A stretch of DNA of 64,000 nt from Erysipelotrichaceae bacterium (GCA_017419165.1 JAFOLW010000073.1:1-64000); one strand, 5' to 3'. Shown: positions 25,096 through 34,865, counted from the stretch's first letter. Program-made: numbers and translations. Notes: a model not told the origin generated them from the letters alone.

Positions 25096-26870
25096 GATAT
25101 CTGGGTGTCGATTACTATCCCGAACAGTGGGGAATGGAACTTGTCGATCGGGATCTGAGCGATATCGTGACTCTCGGTGCAAACCTGATCCGCATCGGTG
25201 ATTTCGCCTGGGACAGATTCGAACCTTCGGAAGGAGAATATGACTTCTCCTTCTTTGATGAGGTCATCGCCAAGGCCGAAAGACACGGACTCAAGGTCAT
25301 GATGTGCGTGCCGACCGCAACGATGCCCTCCTGGCTCTATGAAAAATATCCCGAGGTCATGAATGTCGATGAGAAAGGCTATGCGCAGCCTTACGGGGCA
25401 AGAAGAGGCTATTGTTACGGCAACGAACTTTATATAAAGAAAGCAGTCGCACTGGCGGAAAAGCTGGCGGATCATTACAAGGACTGCGAGACCATCGTCG
25501 CCTGGCAGGTCGACAATGAGATCGGTCACGAAGGTTCCGATGTCTGTTACTGCAAAAGCTGCGAAAAACGATTCGTTTCTTATCTGAAAGAAAAGTATCG
25601 GGACATCGATGAACTCAACCGGCGCTGGGGCACGGCGTTCTGGGCCCAGACCTACAGCGAGTTCAAACAGATCCCGCTTCCCCGTCCCGGATTCACACCG
25701 CACAATCCGTCCCTGCGTCTGGAATATGCCAGGTTCCGTGATCAGATCGCTGCCGGCTACATCAAAGCTTTGGTCGATGCGGTGAAGCGCTATGATCAAA
25801 AACATCCGGTCACGCACGACTTTGAAGGCGGCATCATCAACAAAACTTTCTCGCCGTTTCATGCCGCGGAAGCTCTGGACTTCGTCTCCTACAACAACTA
25901 TCCGGTCTGGGGCGGTCAGAAAGCACCGCTGAGCGAAGCGGAACTGGCCTTCAGCGTGGATTTTGCCCGGGGGTTCAAAGGCGAAAAGTTCTGGGTCACT
26001 GAGTCCATCATGGGTCAGCAGGGCCACAACGATATCGGCTATGCGCCGAAACCCGGCGAAGCGGAGAACTGGGCTCTGTCGTCTCTTGATCAGGGCGTGG
26101 AAAGTCTGATCTTCTTCCGTTACCGCGGTTTCACCAAAGGTGCCGAGCAGTTCTGTTTCGGGATCCTTGATGCCGACAACGAGAAGCGGCGCAAGTATTT
26201 TGAGACGATGGATTTCTTCAAGAAGGCAAAGCTGAAACCGGTCGTCGAACCGAAGGGTGAAGTATGCATCCTTTACGATTACGATTCCAAGTCTTCGATG
26301 TCCATACAGAGGCAGTCGGATGTCTTCTCTTACGAAAAGGAATGCGTGAAGTTCTATACGCAGTTTCATAAGCGCAAGATGGTCTGCGATATCGTCGATT
26401 CCTCCCGTGATTTTTCCGGGTACAGGATCGCCGTCCTTCCTTACATGATCATCATGTCCGACGGATTCAAGAAGAGATTGAAGGACTATGTATCAAACGG
26501 CGGTATCGTCATCCTGACGCCGCGCAGCGCCTGGAAGGATACCGACAACAACCTGGTCTTCGGCAAGCGGCTGCCGGTGGATCTTGACGATCTTTGCGGC
26601 TGTGTGATCGAAGAACACGAATCCCTTTTGGAAGGACAGAGCGCTCCTTGCGATCATCAGGGAGCAGAAGGCTGCGGTACCGTCTTTGAAGAACTGCTCA
26701 GGCTCACGGGCGGCGATGCGCTGATCTCGTGGAAGGACAATCCATACGGTGACTATGCGGCGGCTGTCGAAAATCACTACGGCAGGGGATGGTCATATTA
26801 TCTGGGAACATCCTTTGATGAAGATACTTTGACGGCACTGTTCGATCACATTCTGAAGAAGCTCGGCTGA
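25092..26870 (+). CDS. Glycoside hydrolase family 42 beta-galactosidase
   Basis: A 592-residue GH42 enzyme (retaining beta-galactosidase, also alpha-L-arabinopyranosidase in some). It opens with the typical GVDYYPEQW. The acid/base Glu lies in WQVDNEIGH (about 142) and the nucleophile Glu in WVTESIMG (about 303). A CYCKSC cluster just after the acid/base resembles the zinc site of the family. A trimerisation-like domain follows, but the C-terminal beta domain is short or missing compared with about 670-residue members. No signal peptide, so cytosolic and dependent on import by the MFS protein. Confidence 0.93.
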   Translation: MRYLGVDYYPEQWGMELVDRDLSDIVTLGANLIRIGDFAWDRFEPSEGEYDFSFFDEVIAKAERHGLKVMMCVPTATMPSWLYEKYPEVMNVDEKGYAQPYGARRGYCYGNELYIKKAVALAEKLADHYKDCETIVAWQVDNEIGHEGSDVCYCKSCEKRFVSYLKEKYRDIDELNRRWGTAFWAQTYSEFKQIPLPRPGFTPHNPSLRLEYARFRDQIAAGYIKALVDAVKRYDQKHPVTHDFEGGIINKTFSPFHAAEALDFVSYNNYPVWGGQKAPLSEAELAFSVDFARGFKGEKFWVTESIMGQQGHNDIGYAPKPGEAENWALSSLDQGVESLIFFRYRGFTKGAEQFCFGILDADNEKRRKYFETMDFFKKAKLKPVVEPKGEVCILYDYDSKSSMSIQRQSDVFSYEKECVKFYTQFHKRKMVCDIVDSSRDFSGYRIAVLPYMIIMSDGFKKRLKDYVSNGGIVILTPRSAWKDTDNNLVFGKRLPVDLDDLCGCVIEEHESLLEGQSAPCDHQGAEGCGTVFEELLRLTGGDALISWKDNPYGDYAAAVENHYGRGWSYYLGTSFDEDTLTALFDHILKKLG

Positions 26871-26882
26871 GGGCTTCTTTTC
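26856..26882 (+). terminator. Terminator after GH42 gene
   Basis: AAGAAGCTC pairs with GAGGGCTTCTT (small bulge) and is followed by T. It spans the GH42 stop codon. Confidence 0.65.
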
Positions 26883-26919
26883 AATAAAGCTTTGATTATA
26901 ATAAAGGCAGGAGAATCTT

Positions 26920-28344
26920 ATGTTTAAAAATATCACCGAAGCAAAACGATTTATCAAAGACAACGATGTCCGTTTCATCGACCTGAAACTCGTCGATCTG
27001 CGCGGACGTTTCCGTCATTTGTCCATCCCGGCTGAGCGGCTCAACGAACAGCTGATGGAAGAGGGGATCGGTTTCGACGCCTCGAACTACGGCTATGCCA
27101 GAGTGGAGAAATCCGACATGGTCTTCTATCCCGATCTGGAGAGCGCCTATCTTGAGCCTTTTGCCGGGGCAAAGACCATCTCGATGATGGCCAATGTTTA
27201 TTGCATCGGCAAGACCAATTACCGTTTTGAACAGTATCCGCGCAATGTCATCAAAGCTGCCGTCGATCTGATGAAAAAGGAAGGCGTCGCCGATGAGATG
27301 ATCATCGGGCCGGAATATGAATTCTCCGTTTTCGATGCCATGGAATACAAGATCGCTCCGGATGAGGTATCGGAAAAACTGACGAGCTTCGAGTCCGAGT
27401 GGTCTTCGGCAAAAGAAGGAAGCGACGGCTATCACACCCTGCCGAAAGGCGGCTATCACTACGATCTTCCGAGCGACATCAATTTCGATCTGCGCAATGA
27501 GATCTGTGAAAAGATGAAAGACTGCGGCATCAGGGTGAAGTATCATCACCATGAAGTGGGCGGCAGCGGACAGATGGAGATCGAAGTGGAACTGGCGGAA
27601 GTCTGCAAGCTGGCCGATCAGACGATGCTGAGCAAGTATCTGATCAGAAACACCGCCAAGGCTATGAACAAGACGGCCACCTTCATGCCCAAGCCGATCG
27701 CCGGGGAGGCGGGCAACGGCATGCATGTGCACATGATCTTAAGAAAAGACGGAAAGAATGTCTTCTATGAAAAAGGAAAGTATGCCGACTTGTCGCAGAC
27801 GGCCATGTATTTCATCGGCGGCCTGCTCAAGCACATCGCATCCTTATGCGCACTGACTGATCCGAGCACTAATTCCTACCGCCGTCTGGTCCCGGGCTTT
27901 GAAGCACCGGTCACGGTCGGCTATGCCAGTGCCAACCGCAGTGCGGTCATCCGCATCCCGTCCTATGCCAAGAGCGAAGATGTCGTCCGCTTCGAACTGC
28001 GCAACCCCGATGCCACATGCAACCCGTACTTCGCATATGCGGCGATCCTGATGGCGGGACTCGACGGCATCCGCAACAAGATCGACCCGAAGGATCACAA
28101 CTGGGGTCCGTTCGACTTCAATCTCTATTCGCTTTCCGCCGAAGAAAAAGCGAAGCTCGAACATCTGCCGGCTTCCTTAGGCGAAGCGATTGAAGCCCTC
28201 AAAAAGGATCATGACTATCTGCTTCAGGGCGGTGTCTTCAGTGAAGAACTGCTCGATAACTGGATCAAGGCGATCGAAAAGGAGCACGACGAAGTCGAAA
28301 AGGTCCCGCATCCGGCGGAATTCCGTCTTTACTACGATCTGTAA
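26920..28344 (+). CDS. glnA: Glutamine synthetase, type I
   Basis: Makes glutamine from glutamate, ammonia and ATP. The 474-residue chain shows the type I markers: FMPKPIAGEAGNGMHVHM (metal and substrate site), NSYRRLVPGFEAPV, and NRSAVIRIP. PIAGEAGNG differs slightly from the common GDNGSG. The region where enterobacterial enzymes are adenylylated reads NLYSLSAEE here, which keeps the Tyr but not the usual Pro-rich context, so control by adenylylation is doubtful. TATAAT at 26897-26902 and an AGGAG-type site before ATG 26920 give it its own promoter. Confidence 0.93.
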   Translation: MFKNITEAKRFIKDNDVRFIDLKLVDLRGRFRHLSIPAERLNEQLMEEGIGFDASNYGYARVEKSDMVFYPDLESAYLEPFAGAKTISMMANVYCIGKTNYRFEQYPRNVIKAAVDLMKKEGVADEMIIGPEYEFSVFDAMEYKIAPDEVSEKLTSFESEWSSAKEGSDGYHTLPKGGYHYDLPSDINFDLRNEICEKMKDCGIRVKYHHHEVGGSGQMEIEVELAEVCKLADQTMLSKYLIRNTAKAMNKTATFMPKPIAGEAGNGMHVHMILRKDGKNVFYEKGKYADLSQTAMYFIGGLLKHIASLCALTDPSTNSYRRLVPGFEAPVTVGYASANRSAVIRIPSYAKSEDVVRFELRNPDATCNPYFAYAAILMAGLDGIRNKIDPKDHNWGPFDFNLYSLSAEEKAKLEHLPASLGEAIEALKKDHDYLLQGGVFSEELLDNWIKAIEKEHDEVEKVPHPAEFRLYYDL

Positions 28345-28406
28345 AAATACAATCGTTTCCAGAATTGTTATAATAAATAAGTATCTATTTTTCGGAGGAA
28401 CAGATT

Positions 28407-30377
28407 ATGGAACGTGAACGTCCTGTATTTCCAAAACGAGCCGTCGTTACCGGCGGTATGCCATACGGCAATAAAACACTTCATTTCGGCCATGTCGGCG
28501 GTATGTTCGTCCATGCCGATGTCTTTGCGCGTTTTTTGAGAGACCGCATCGGCAAAGACAATGTCGTCTTCGTTTCCGGAACCGACTGTTACGGTTCACC
28601 GATCGCCGAAGGCTACCGCAAGAAGGTCGAGAGCGAAGGCTACGAGGGGAGTATCGAGGATTACGTCAACGACAACCATATAGCCCAGGAAAAGACTCTG
28701 AGAGACTACAAGATCTCTCTGGATCTTTTCGGTGCATCGGGACTCGGCGATACCAAGCTGGCTCATCAGGAAGAGACCGATGAATTCATTCGGACGCTGT
28801 ATAAGAACGGCTGGCTGGAGAAGCTGGTCACCAAGCAGTTCTATGACACCAAATATCAGTGCTTCCTCAACGGCCGACAGGTCATCGGCAAATGTCCGAT
28901 CGAACACTGCCAGTCGGAGAAGGCTTATGCGGATGAGTGCGATCTCGGCCACCAGTATATGCCGGAAGAACTCATCGATCCCAAATCCACACTGTCCGGT
29001 GAGACACCGGAGATGCGCGATGTCACCAACTGGTATTTCAAGCTGACGGAATTCAATGATCTTCTGAAAGAATACGTCGAAGATATCAAAAAGAAAAAGA
29101 ACGTGCGTAAGATCGTTTCCGAAACGATGGAAGAATCTTTAGGCGCACCGGTCATCTATATCCAGGAGAAGTTCCTTGAGCAGTATAAGGCGATCGAGGA
29201 TCAGCTGCCCGAACATGTCAACTCCGATCTTGAGAACATCAAAGGTTCTTTCGTCGTCAGCTTCGACAGACTTGAACTGCGTGAGAAGGCCTGCCCGATC
29301 CTGACGGCTGCCAATATCCACTACCGCACCGGCAAGACGCTCGTGCCGCTCAGACTGACCGGCAACATCGAATGGGGCGTCAAGGCGCCGAAACTGGAAG
29401 ATGAGGAAGACCTCACCGTTTGGGTATGGCCGGAGAGCCTTTGGGCACCGATCTCCTTTACCAAGGCCTATTTCAAGCGCACCGGCAAGCCGGATGACGA
29501 ATGGAAGAGATACTGGTGTGACAAAGAAGCCAACGTCTATCAGTTCATCGGCCAGGACAACATCTACTTCTACGGTGTCGCTCAGATGCCGCTGTGGATG
29601 GCACAGCAGGGTCCGAAGGATCTGACCATCCATCCGAAAGACGGTGATCTGCAGCTGACGACTCTGGTCGCCAACCACCACATCCTGTTCCTGGACAAGA
29701 AGGCTTCTTCTTCCGGTTCGATCAAACCGCCGATGGCTGCCGATCTGCTCGACTACTATACGGCCGATCAGCTCAGAGCGCATTTCATCTCGCTGGCTTT
29801 GGGCAACAAGTCGGTCAGCTTCATGCCGCAGCCGCTGAATCCGGAAGCCAATACCAATGAACCGGATCCGGTCCTGGCACAGGGAAATCTATACACTAAT
29901 GTCTTCAACCGTCTGGTCCGCGGCTGTTTCTACACGGCACAGAAGTACTTCGACGGCAAGCTGCCGTATGGAGAAGTCAGTGAACAGTATAAGCAGATCG
30001 CCGAGCGTACGATCCTGAATTATGAGAGCCACATGTACCGCTTCGAGCTTCATCAGGTGATGAACGATCTCGATTCTTATATCCGCAACGCTTCCAAGTT
30101 CTGGTCCAAGAATTCGACCAACGAAGAGAACATCGCTCAGACTTTGATCGATGCCTTCTATATGGTCAGAGTGGCAGCGGTCTTATCCCATCCGGTCGTG
30201 CCGGACGGCTGCGAGAAGATCTGTGATTATCTGAATGTCGATCCTGAAAAGTTCTTCAGCTGGGACCACATCTTCGAAGATCTCTATGATCTGATCGATG
30301 ACAAGGAAGATCATCAGTTGAAGACACTGAAGGAGAAAGAAGACTTCTATGTCAAACATCCAAGTCAGTTTAAATAA
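28407..30377 (+). CDS. Methionyl-tRNA-synthetase-like class I ligase, atypical
   Basis: A 656-residue class I aminoacyl-tRNA synthetase of the MetRS type. The HIGH motif reads HFGH within [10 protein letters not shown], and [12 protein letters not shown] matches the MetRS catalytic core. A Cys-rich knuckle (CPIEHC) lies in the insertion domain. The KMSKS loop reads KKASSSG, so the second Lys is Ser. The connective region is longer than in E. coli MetG (about 100 extra residues before TGNIEWGV), and no C-terminal EMAP-like domain is present. It may be the housekeeping enzyme of this lineage or a specialised paralogue. Its end overlaps mtnA by 29 bases. Confidence 0.8.
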   Translation: MERERPVFPKRAVVTGGMPYGNKTLHFGHVGGMFVHADVFARFLRDRIGKDNVVFVSGTDCYGSPIAEGYRKKVESEGYEGSIEDYVNDNHIAQEKTLRDYKISLDLFGASGLGDTKLAHQEETDEFIRTLYKNGWLEKLVTKQFYDTKYQCFLNGRQVIGKCPIEHCQSEKAYADECDLGHQYMPEELIDPKSTLSGETPEMRDVTNWYFKLTEFNDLLKEYVEDIKKKKNVRKIVSETMEESLGAPVIYIQEKFLEQYKAIEDQLPEHVNSDLENIKGSFVVSFDRLELREKACPILTAANIHYRTGKTLVPLRLTGNIEWGVKAPKLEDEEDLTVWVWPESLWAPISFTKAYFKRTGKPDDEWKRYWCDKEANVYQFIGQDNIYFYGVAQMPLWMAQQGPKDLTIHPKDGDLQLTTLVANHHILFLDKKASSSGSIKPPMAADLLDYYTADQLRAHFISLALGNKSVSFMPQPLNPEANTNEPDPVLAQGNLYTNVFNRLVRGCFYTAQKYFDGKLPYGEVSEQYKQIAERTILNYESHMYRFELHQVMNDLDSYIRNASKFWSKNSTNEENIAQTLIDAFYMVRVAAVLSHPVVPDGCEKICDYLNVDPEKFFSWDHIFEDLYDLIDDKEDHQLKTLKEKEDFYVKHPSQFK

Positions 30378-31455
30378 GACGAAAAAGGAGATCGAATCGG
30401 TCGGGATTACCGATAATATCGCTTTGTCGGACGACGAAGAGAGCATCGTGATCATCGATCAGGTGAAGATCCCCAATTCTCTGGAATATAAGAAGATCAC
30501 CGATCTGCAGTCGGCCTATCAGGCGATCAAAAAACTGGAAGTCCGCGGGGCTCCGGCGATCGGCATCTTTGCCGGCTACACGATGTATATGCTGGCGAGA
30601 AGGAACAAGGATCTTTCTTATGAAGATTTCCTCGCCCGTTTCAAGGCAGACAAGGAATATCTCAATTCTTCCCGTCCGACCGCCGTCAATCTTTCCTGGG
30701 CACTGAACAGGATGGAGAAAGTCGTTACGGAAAATCGGGAAGAGGGCGTTTCCGCCATCGTGGAAAAACTGAAGGAAGAGGCGTTTGCCATCCACAATGA
30801 AGACATCGAGATGTGTCTGAAGATCTGCGAATACGGTCTTTCCCTGCTGAAAGACGGCGACGGTGTACTGACGCATTGCAATGCCGGTCCGCTGGCGACT
30901 TCCTACGGTACGGCACAGGGTCCTTTCCTGCTGGCAAAGGCAAGAGGCATGAACATCCGCGTCTTTGCGGATGAGACCAGGCCGCTGCTGCAGGGGGCGA
31001 GGCTGACATCCTTCGAATTGTCGAGGGCCGGTGTCGATGTGACGCTGATCTGCGACAACATGGCTTCGATCGTCATGAAAAACGGCTGGATCAATGCGTG
31101 TTTCGTCGGCTGCGACCGCATTGCGGCGAACGGCGATGTCGCCAACAAGATCGGCACTTCCGGTGTAGCGATCCTGGCGAAGCACTACGGCATCCCGGTC
31201 TATTCCTTAGGTCCGACTTCGACGGTCGACATGAACTGTCCGGACGGCGATCACATCAAGATCGAACTCCGGGATCCCGACGAGATCAGGACCATGTGGT
31301 ATGAAAAGCCGATGGCTCCGGCCGGTGTGAAATGTTACAATCCGTCGTTCGATGTGACGGACCATTCTCTGCTCAGCGGCATCGTGACGGAAAAAGGCAT
31401 CATCTATCCGCCTTTCGATGTGAATCTGAAAAAACTGTTCAATGAGGATCATTAG
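30349..31455 (+). CDS. mtnA: S-methyl-5-thioribose-1-phosphate isomerase
   Basis: Converts 5-methylthioribose-1-phosphate to methylthioribulose-1-phosphate in methionine salvage. The same enzyme class also isomerises 5-deoxyribose-1-phosphate. At 368 residues it has [16 protein letters not shown], the catalytic Cys in HCNAGPLAT and the Asp in [16 protein letters not shown], all diagnostic. It overlaps the MetRS-like gene upstream by 29 bases and a small membrane-protein gene downstream by 14. No other dedicated salvage gene (mtnB, mtnK, ald2) is in the window, so its partners must be elsewhere, or it works with the phosphorylases at 12-15 kb. Confidence 0.94.
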   Translation: MSNIQVSLNKTKKEIESVGITDNIALSDDEESIVIIDQVKIPNSLEYKKITDLQSAYQAIKKLEVRGAPAIGIFAGYTMYMLARRNKDLSYEDFLARFKADKEYLNSSRPTAVNLSWALNRMEKVVTENREEGVSAIVEKLKEEAFAIHNEDIEMCLKICEYGLSLLKDGDGVLTHCNAGPLATSYGTAQGPFLLAKARGMNIRVFADETRPLLQGARLTSFELSRAGVDVTLICDNMASIVMKNGWINACFVGCDRIAANGDVANKIGTSGVAILAKHYGIPVYSLGPTSTVDMNCPDGDHIKIELRDPDEIRTMWYEKPMAPAGVKCYNPSFDVTDHSLLSGIVTEKGIIYPPFDVNLKKLFNEDH

Positions 31456-31870
31456 ATTAGCGATCTTTTATACACTGCAGATGACCTGGGGCATCATTCA
31501 GAATGTCCTGGGTTTTTTGGTTTGGCTCTATGTCCTTCTGACCGGTCCGAAAGAGGAACGCCGTTTCTTCTACGGCGCCCTGGTCACCCGATGGAACCTG
31601 CCCTCATCGATGTCCTTAGGCATGTTTCTGTTTCTGGGAACGGATGATGAGCGGGTGATCGTCCACGAATACGGTCATTCCATCCAGTCTCTGATCCTGG
31701 GACCGTTCTATCTGCCGATCATCGGCATCCCTTCGTTGGTCTGGGCGAATACGCCGCACTTCGTCCGAAGCAGAAAAAAAGGAAGATATCGCTATACTTC
31801 CTTTTATCCGGAAAAATGGGCGAACCATCTGGGAAGAAGGTTCACCGGCAAGAAGCCGATCAATTATTGA
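31442..31870 (+). CDS. Small membrane protein with HEYGH motif
   Basis: A 142-residue protein with hydrophobic segments at about 8-33 and 80-100, and a basic C-terminus. It contains [15 protein letters not shown], an HExxH sequence as in zinc metallopeptidases, lying at the edge of the second membrane segment as in site-2-protease-like enzymes. A third metal ligand cannot be assigned. It begins inside mtnA and ends convergently with the esterase gene (11-base overlap). A membrane peptidase is possible; I know no named family. Confidence 0.55.
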   Translation: MRIIRLAIFYTLQMTWGIIQNVLGFLVWLYVLLTGPKEERRFFYGALVTRWNLPSSMSLGMFLFLGTDDERVIVHEYGHSIQSLILGPFYLPIIGIPSLVWANTPHFVRSRKKGRYRYTSFYPEKWANHLGRRFTGKKPINY

Positions 31871-32543
31871 GGATGTGAGCGATCCCTTTGGCCAGGCGCC
31901 GTTCGGGATCTTTGAAGTGATTGCCTTCGTTCATCTCATAAAAGACATTGAGATCTTTTCCAAGCTCATCGCTGATCGTCCGAGTCATCTCTCCGACGGA
32001 AGCCATGAGCTTGTTTTTGGTATGGCTTTCCTGATCGCCCAGAGAGAAGTAGATCTGTTTCACGTTTGAAGAAATCGTGTGTTCCCTTGTGTAGGCGAGA
32101 AGACCGGGATACCAGAGCGAAGCGGAGGCACAGACGGCTTTATCGAAACGGTCGGTCCGATAGAGGGCATATAAGGCAAAAAGACCGGCCAGGGAATAAC
32201 CGGCGATCGCATGACAGGAGGCCTGTATCCCTTTCCTATTCAATTCTTCTTCTATCAAAGGCAGGATGCCGTTGAGGATCTTCGAAAGATGAGCGTCCGC
32301 CTTGCCGGCAAAGGCTTTGCCGCCTTTGAAGACCGGCTCGCAGGTCCAGGGGCTCAGATCGCCGTTCCAGTCATCAACGGGAACGCAGATCAAAACGAAG
32401 TCCCGATCACAGACCGAGCATAAAACATCGAATAATTCCTGCGCCTCTTTTCCTTCGGTGCTGACCAGCACGAAGGGGACGTTCTTTCCTTCGTTCGCGG
32501 ATATGAAGATCTGTGCATCTTCGGTCTGCATCGTCTGTTTCAT
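31860..32543 (-). CDS. Esterase, alpha/beta-hydrolase fold
   Basis: A 227-residue esterase of the putative-esterase (IroE/enterochelin-esterase-like) type. The nucleophile is in AGYSLAG, with an Asp in SLGDQES and a His in NEGNHFKDP near the C-terminus. No signal peptide. GGAG lies before the start, which overlaps the upstream peptidase stop by four bases, so both come from one transcript. Substrate unknown. Confidence 0.8.
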   Translation of the reverse strand: MKQTMQTEDAQIFISANEGKNVPFVLVSTEGKEAQELFDVLCSVCDRDFVLICVPVDDWNGDLSPWTCEPVFKGGKAFAGKADAHLSKILNGILPLIEEELNRKGIQASCHAIAGYSLAGLFALYALYRTDRFDKAVCASASLWYPGLLAYTREHTISSNVKQIYFSLGDQESHTKNKLMASVGEMTRTISDELGKDLNVFYEMNEGNHFKDPERRLAKGIAHILNN

Positions 32544-33979
32544 CGGCTCTCCTGCATGAAGATGATCTGTTTGTAGTAATCGACGGCAAGCGGGAGCGTG
32601 TCGATGTTGAGGTTCTCGTCGATGGCGTGCATTTTGGACAGCTGGTCTTTGGAGACGTTGACCGGTTCAAAACGGACACAGGCATCGACATATTTGTCCC
32701 AGAATCTGGAATCCGTTCCGCCGGTTACGACATAAGGCAGGACGCAGACGCCCGGGAAGATTGTTTCGATGGCTTTCTTTGCCATCCGGAACTGCGGACC
32801 TTCGAGGTCTAAGGAACCGGACGGATCGGAACAGTTGATCTCTTCGACTTCCAGATCGTATTTCTTTGCGATCTGCCGTACTTTGGCGATGGATGCTTCC
32901 CTCCCTTCGAACGGGATGAAACGCAGGTTGGCACAGACCCAGGCTTCCTGGGGGATGACGTTGCAGGCATCGGAGCCTTTCTGCATGGTGAAGCACATCG
33001 TCGTCTGCAGCATGGCGGCACCCTGCGGCGAGATGGCCGGCATGACCTTCTTCAGGATCGGTTTGAACAGCCACAGATTGTGAAAGACCATCTTCAAAGG
33101 GAAGCTGTCGCAATACGGTGCCAGGTTCTCCAGCATGCCTTCAACGGCCGGAGTGAAGCGGACTTCGAAAGGTGACTTGCGTTCGATCTCGGCTTCGAAT
33201 CTTGCCGGCCGGGCGATCGGCGTGTTCTTTCCCGGAGAGGAGGAGTGACCGCCGCTTCCTTTGGCGGTGATCTTGATGTCGCCGTATCCTTTTTCAAAGA
33301 TGCCCACGACGGCGAAATTTCCTTTGACGCCGGAGATCGGATCTTCCGTGATCGTCCCGCCTTCATCGCAGACCATGAACGGCCGGATCTTGCGGTCGGT
33401 GAACCATTTCACGAGTTTGGCAGCACCGTCGCCGCCGATCTCTTCGGTACAGCTGGAGCCCAGGTAGATGTCGCATTCCGGTTCATAGCCTTCTTTGATC
33501 AGTTCTTCGACCGCCTGATAAAAGGAGAAGACGCCGCATTTGACATCAAAGCTGCCGCGGCCGTGGATCTTGCCGTCGACGATCCTTCCTTCAAATGGCG
33601 GATAGGTCCATTCGCCTTCCGCCGGCACGACATCGAGATGCGAGATCAGGACGATCGGCTGCTTCTCGGGATGTTTTCCCTGATAGCGGACCAGAAGATT
33701 GCCGTCGATGTCGTACTTTTCGCAATGTTCAAAGACATTGGGAAAGAGACCTTCCATGACTTTATGAAGCTGACGGAACAGATCGGGATCGGGCTTACCG
33801 CGGTAGGAGACGGTCTTCACCTGTATCATTTTCTGCAGTTTTTGTGCGTAATCGTTGGAACGTTTCTCATCGTTTGACCCGTGATAGACCGACGTCTTCT
33901 TTTCCAAAGTCAGGGTACGGAAAAGCACAACAGCCAGAACGATCAGTAAGATGATGATCAATGCCAGGATGAACTTCAT
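32540..33979 (-). CDS. Membrane-anchored M20 family metallopeptidase
   Basis: A 479-residue zinc peptidase. The start is placed at 33979 (MKFILALIII), where GAGGTG precedes it and an N-terminal helix (about 3-22) begins; an open frame extends upstream into the tRNA gene but has no support. M20 metal and catalytic motifs are present: ISHLDVVP, GSFDVKCG, SCTEEIGG, and a late GGTDSRFW. The catalytic domain likely faces outside the membrane and cleaves peptides or acyl-amino acids. It is followed by the esterase gene. A TATAAT on the minus strand (34007-34002) precedes it. Confidence 0.88.
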   Translation of the reverse strand: MKFILALIIILLIVLAVVLFRTLTLEKKTSVYHGSNDEKRSNDYAQKLQKMIQVKTVSYRGKPDPDLFRQLHKVMEGLFPNVFEHCEKYDIDGNLLVRYQGKHPEKQPIVLISHLDVVPAEGEWTYPPFEGRIVDGKIHGRGSFDVKCGVFSFYQAVEELIKEGYEPECDIYLGSSCTEEIGGDGAAKLVKWFTDRKIRPFMVCDEGGTITEDPISGVKGNFAVVGIFEKGYGDIKITAKGSGGHSSSPGKNTPIARPARFEAEIERKSPFEVRFTPAVEGMLENLAPYCDSFPLKMVFHNLWLFKPILKKVMPAISPQGAAMLQTTMCFTMQKGSDACNVIPQEAWVCANLRFIPFEGREASIAKVRQIAKKYDLEVEEINCSDPSGSLDLEGPQFRMAKKAIETIFPGVCVLPYVVTGGTDSRFWDKYVDACVRFEPVNVSKDQLSKMHAIDENLNIDTLPLAVDYYKQIIFMQESR

Positions 33980-34001
33980 AGGAACACCTCTCTTTGATTC
34001 C

Positions 34002-34007
34002 ATTATA
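34002..34007 (-). promoter_or_regulatory. -10 box of M20 peptidase/esterase unit
   Basis: TATAAT on the minus strand, 22 bases upstream of the ATG, with TTTCAA about 18 bases further upstream. Confidence 0.45.
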
Positions 34008-34025
34008 AAGTCTGTTCGGATCGAT

Positions 34026-34054
34026 TTGAAATTGAGGAATAAAAATGATAATAT
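34026..34054 (+). promoter_or_regulatory. Promoter for tRNA-Arg
   Basis: TTGAAA (34026-34031) and TAATAT (34049-34054) with a 17-base spacer; the tRNA begins 10 bases later. Confidence 0.7.
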
Positions 34055-34063
34055 ACTTATGCT

Positions 34064-34140
34064 GTCCATGTAGCTCAGTTGGATAGAGCATCCGCCTTCT
34101 AAGCGGACGGTCGGGAGTTCGAGTCTCTCCATGGACGCCA
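34064..34140 (+). tRNA. tRNA-Arg(TCT), CCA encoded
   Basis: A full cloverleaf of 77 nt. Acceptor stem GTCCATG/CATGGAC, discriminator G, encoded CCA. Anticodon stem TCCGC/GCGGA with loop CTTCTAA gives anticodon TCT. The T loop is GTTCGAGTC. Its last 17 bases are repeated at 34840-34856, marking an integration site. Confidence 0.96.
34124..34140 (+). repeat. Left copy of 17-bp direct repeat (tRNA 3' end)
   Basis: TCTCTCCATGGACGCCA, the T-stem end, acceptor strand and CCA of tRNA-Arg. An identical copy is at 34840-34856. Such duplications mark integrase attachment sites. Confidence 0.9.
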
Positions 34141-34151
34141 CTGAATGTCAG

Positions 34152-34180
34152 AAACGCCTTAAATAAGGGCGTTTTTCTTT
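34152..34180 (+). terminator. Terminator behind tRNA-Arg
   Basis: AAACGCCTT/AAGGGCGTTT hairpin followed by T-rich sequence, starting 12 bases after the tRNA. Confidence 0.85.
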
Positions 34181-34301
34181 ATTTTTATGAGGGAAGAAGA
34201 AAAAGAAAAAAGAAATCAGGAAGATTAAATATCAAAAATATTTCGTTTTTTTCATGTCACCTACATTTTTATTCAAAATGATATAATGATTAATAATTAA
34301 A

Positions 34302-34817
34302 ATGAAAACAGTTGTATTACTATATGAGACATGCTGCATTTACGAGATTGTGATTGATTGTTATTTTCTCCAACTATGTAGTCATGAATTGGTCTTTGCT
34401 ACTATAAATGGAAATCCGGTTACGGCTCAGGAAAAGTTTTCTTTGAATGCGACTTGTGCGTTGAAAGATATTGACCCGAAAGATGTAGAATTACTTCTGG
34501 TGCCTGGCGGAAACATTTCGTCAATCGATAATGAAGAAGTATATTCTTTTATTCGTGCAGTTGTGGAAAATAAGCGTCTGGTAGCAGGAATTTGCAATGG
34601 CGTGGATGAACTGGACAATGCCGGTATATTGGAAGGAATAGAGTCCACCCATTCTGTTAAGGAACCTCTGGTCGTTGGAGAATACGTGATAACTGCAAGA
34701 GCCAACATGTATGTTGATATGGCTATTGCTATCGGAAAGAAGATGAACCTTTTCAAGAATGAAGAGGATTTACAGGAGACTATAGATTTTTGGAAATTAC
34801 ACAAGTCTTTTTTATAA
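34302..34817 (+). CDS. DJ-1/PfpI family protein
   Basis: A 171-residue DJ-1/PfpI-superfamily protein. The nucleophile-elbow Cys is Cys98 in AGICNG, and LLLVPGG supplies the acid region. Relatives act as glyoxalases, deglycases, chaperone-like proteins or parts of regulators; the specific role is open. Its codons are visibly AT-rich (many AAA, AAT, TTT, ATA) unlike its neighbours, which fits recent arrival with the island. TATAAT lies at 34282-34287, and there is no Shine-Dalgarno before ATG 34302, so translation may begin from a very short leader. Confidence 0.82.
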   Translation: MKTVVLLYETCCIYEIVIDCYFLQLCSHELVFATINGNPVTAQEKFSLNATCALKDIDPKDVELLLVPGGNISSIDNEEVYSFIRAVVENKRLVAGICNGVDELDNAGILEGIESTHSVKEPLVVGEYVITARANMYVDMAIAIGKKMNLFKNEEDLQETIDFWKLHKSFL

Positions 34818-34839
34818 ACCATTCTAAAGATAAATATTT

Positions 34840-34856
34840 TCTCTCCATGGACGCCA
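34840..34856 (+). repeat. Right copy of 17-bp direct repeat
   Basis: Exact repeat of the tRNA-Arg 3' end at 34124-34140. The base on either side differs between copies, so the repeat ends exactly at the CCA. Confidence 0.9.
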
Positions 34857-34865
34857 TTTGTAAGC

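Larger units (their letters stand above)
34141..34856 (+). mobile_element. 0.7-kb micro-island at tRNA-Arg
   Basis: The DNA between the two 17-bp repeats is clearly more AT-rich than its surroundings and carries a terminator, an AT-rich spacer and one gene (DJ-1/PfpI). There is no integrase inside, so it is either a remnant of a bigger element or was moved by a recombinase acting in trans. The tRNA itself stays intact on the left. Confidence 0.7.

Noticed and set aside
25029-26369. 446-codon open frame opposite the GH42 gene
   Set aside because: Shadow of a clear glycoside hydrolase; no family motif or start signal.
34840-34856. Second tRNA-Arg gene
   Set aside because: Only the last 17 bases of the tRNA are present; no other arms precede it.
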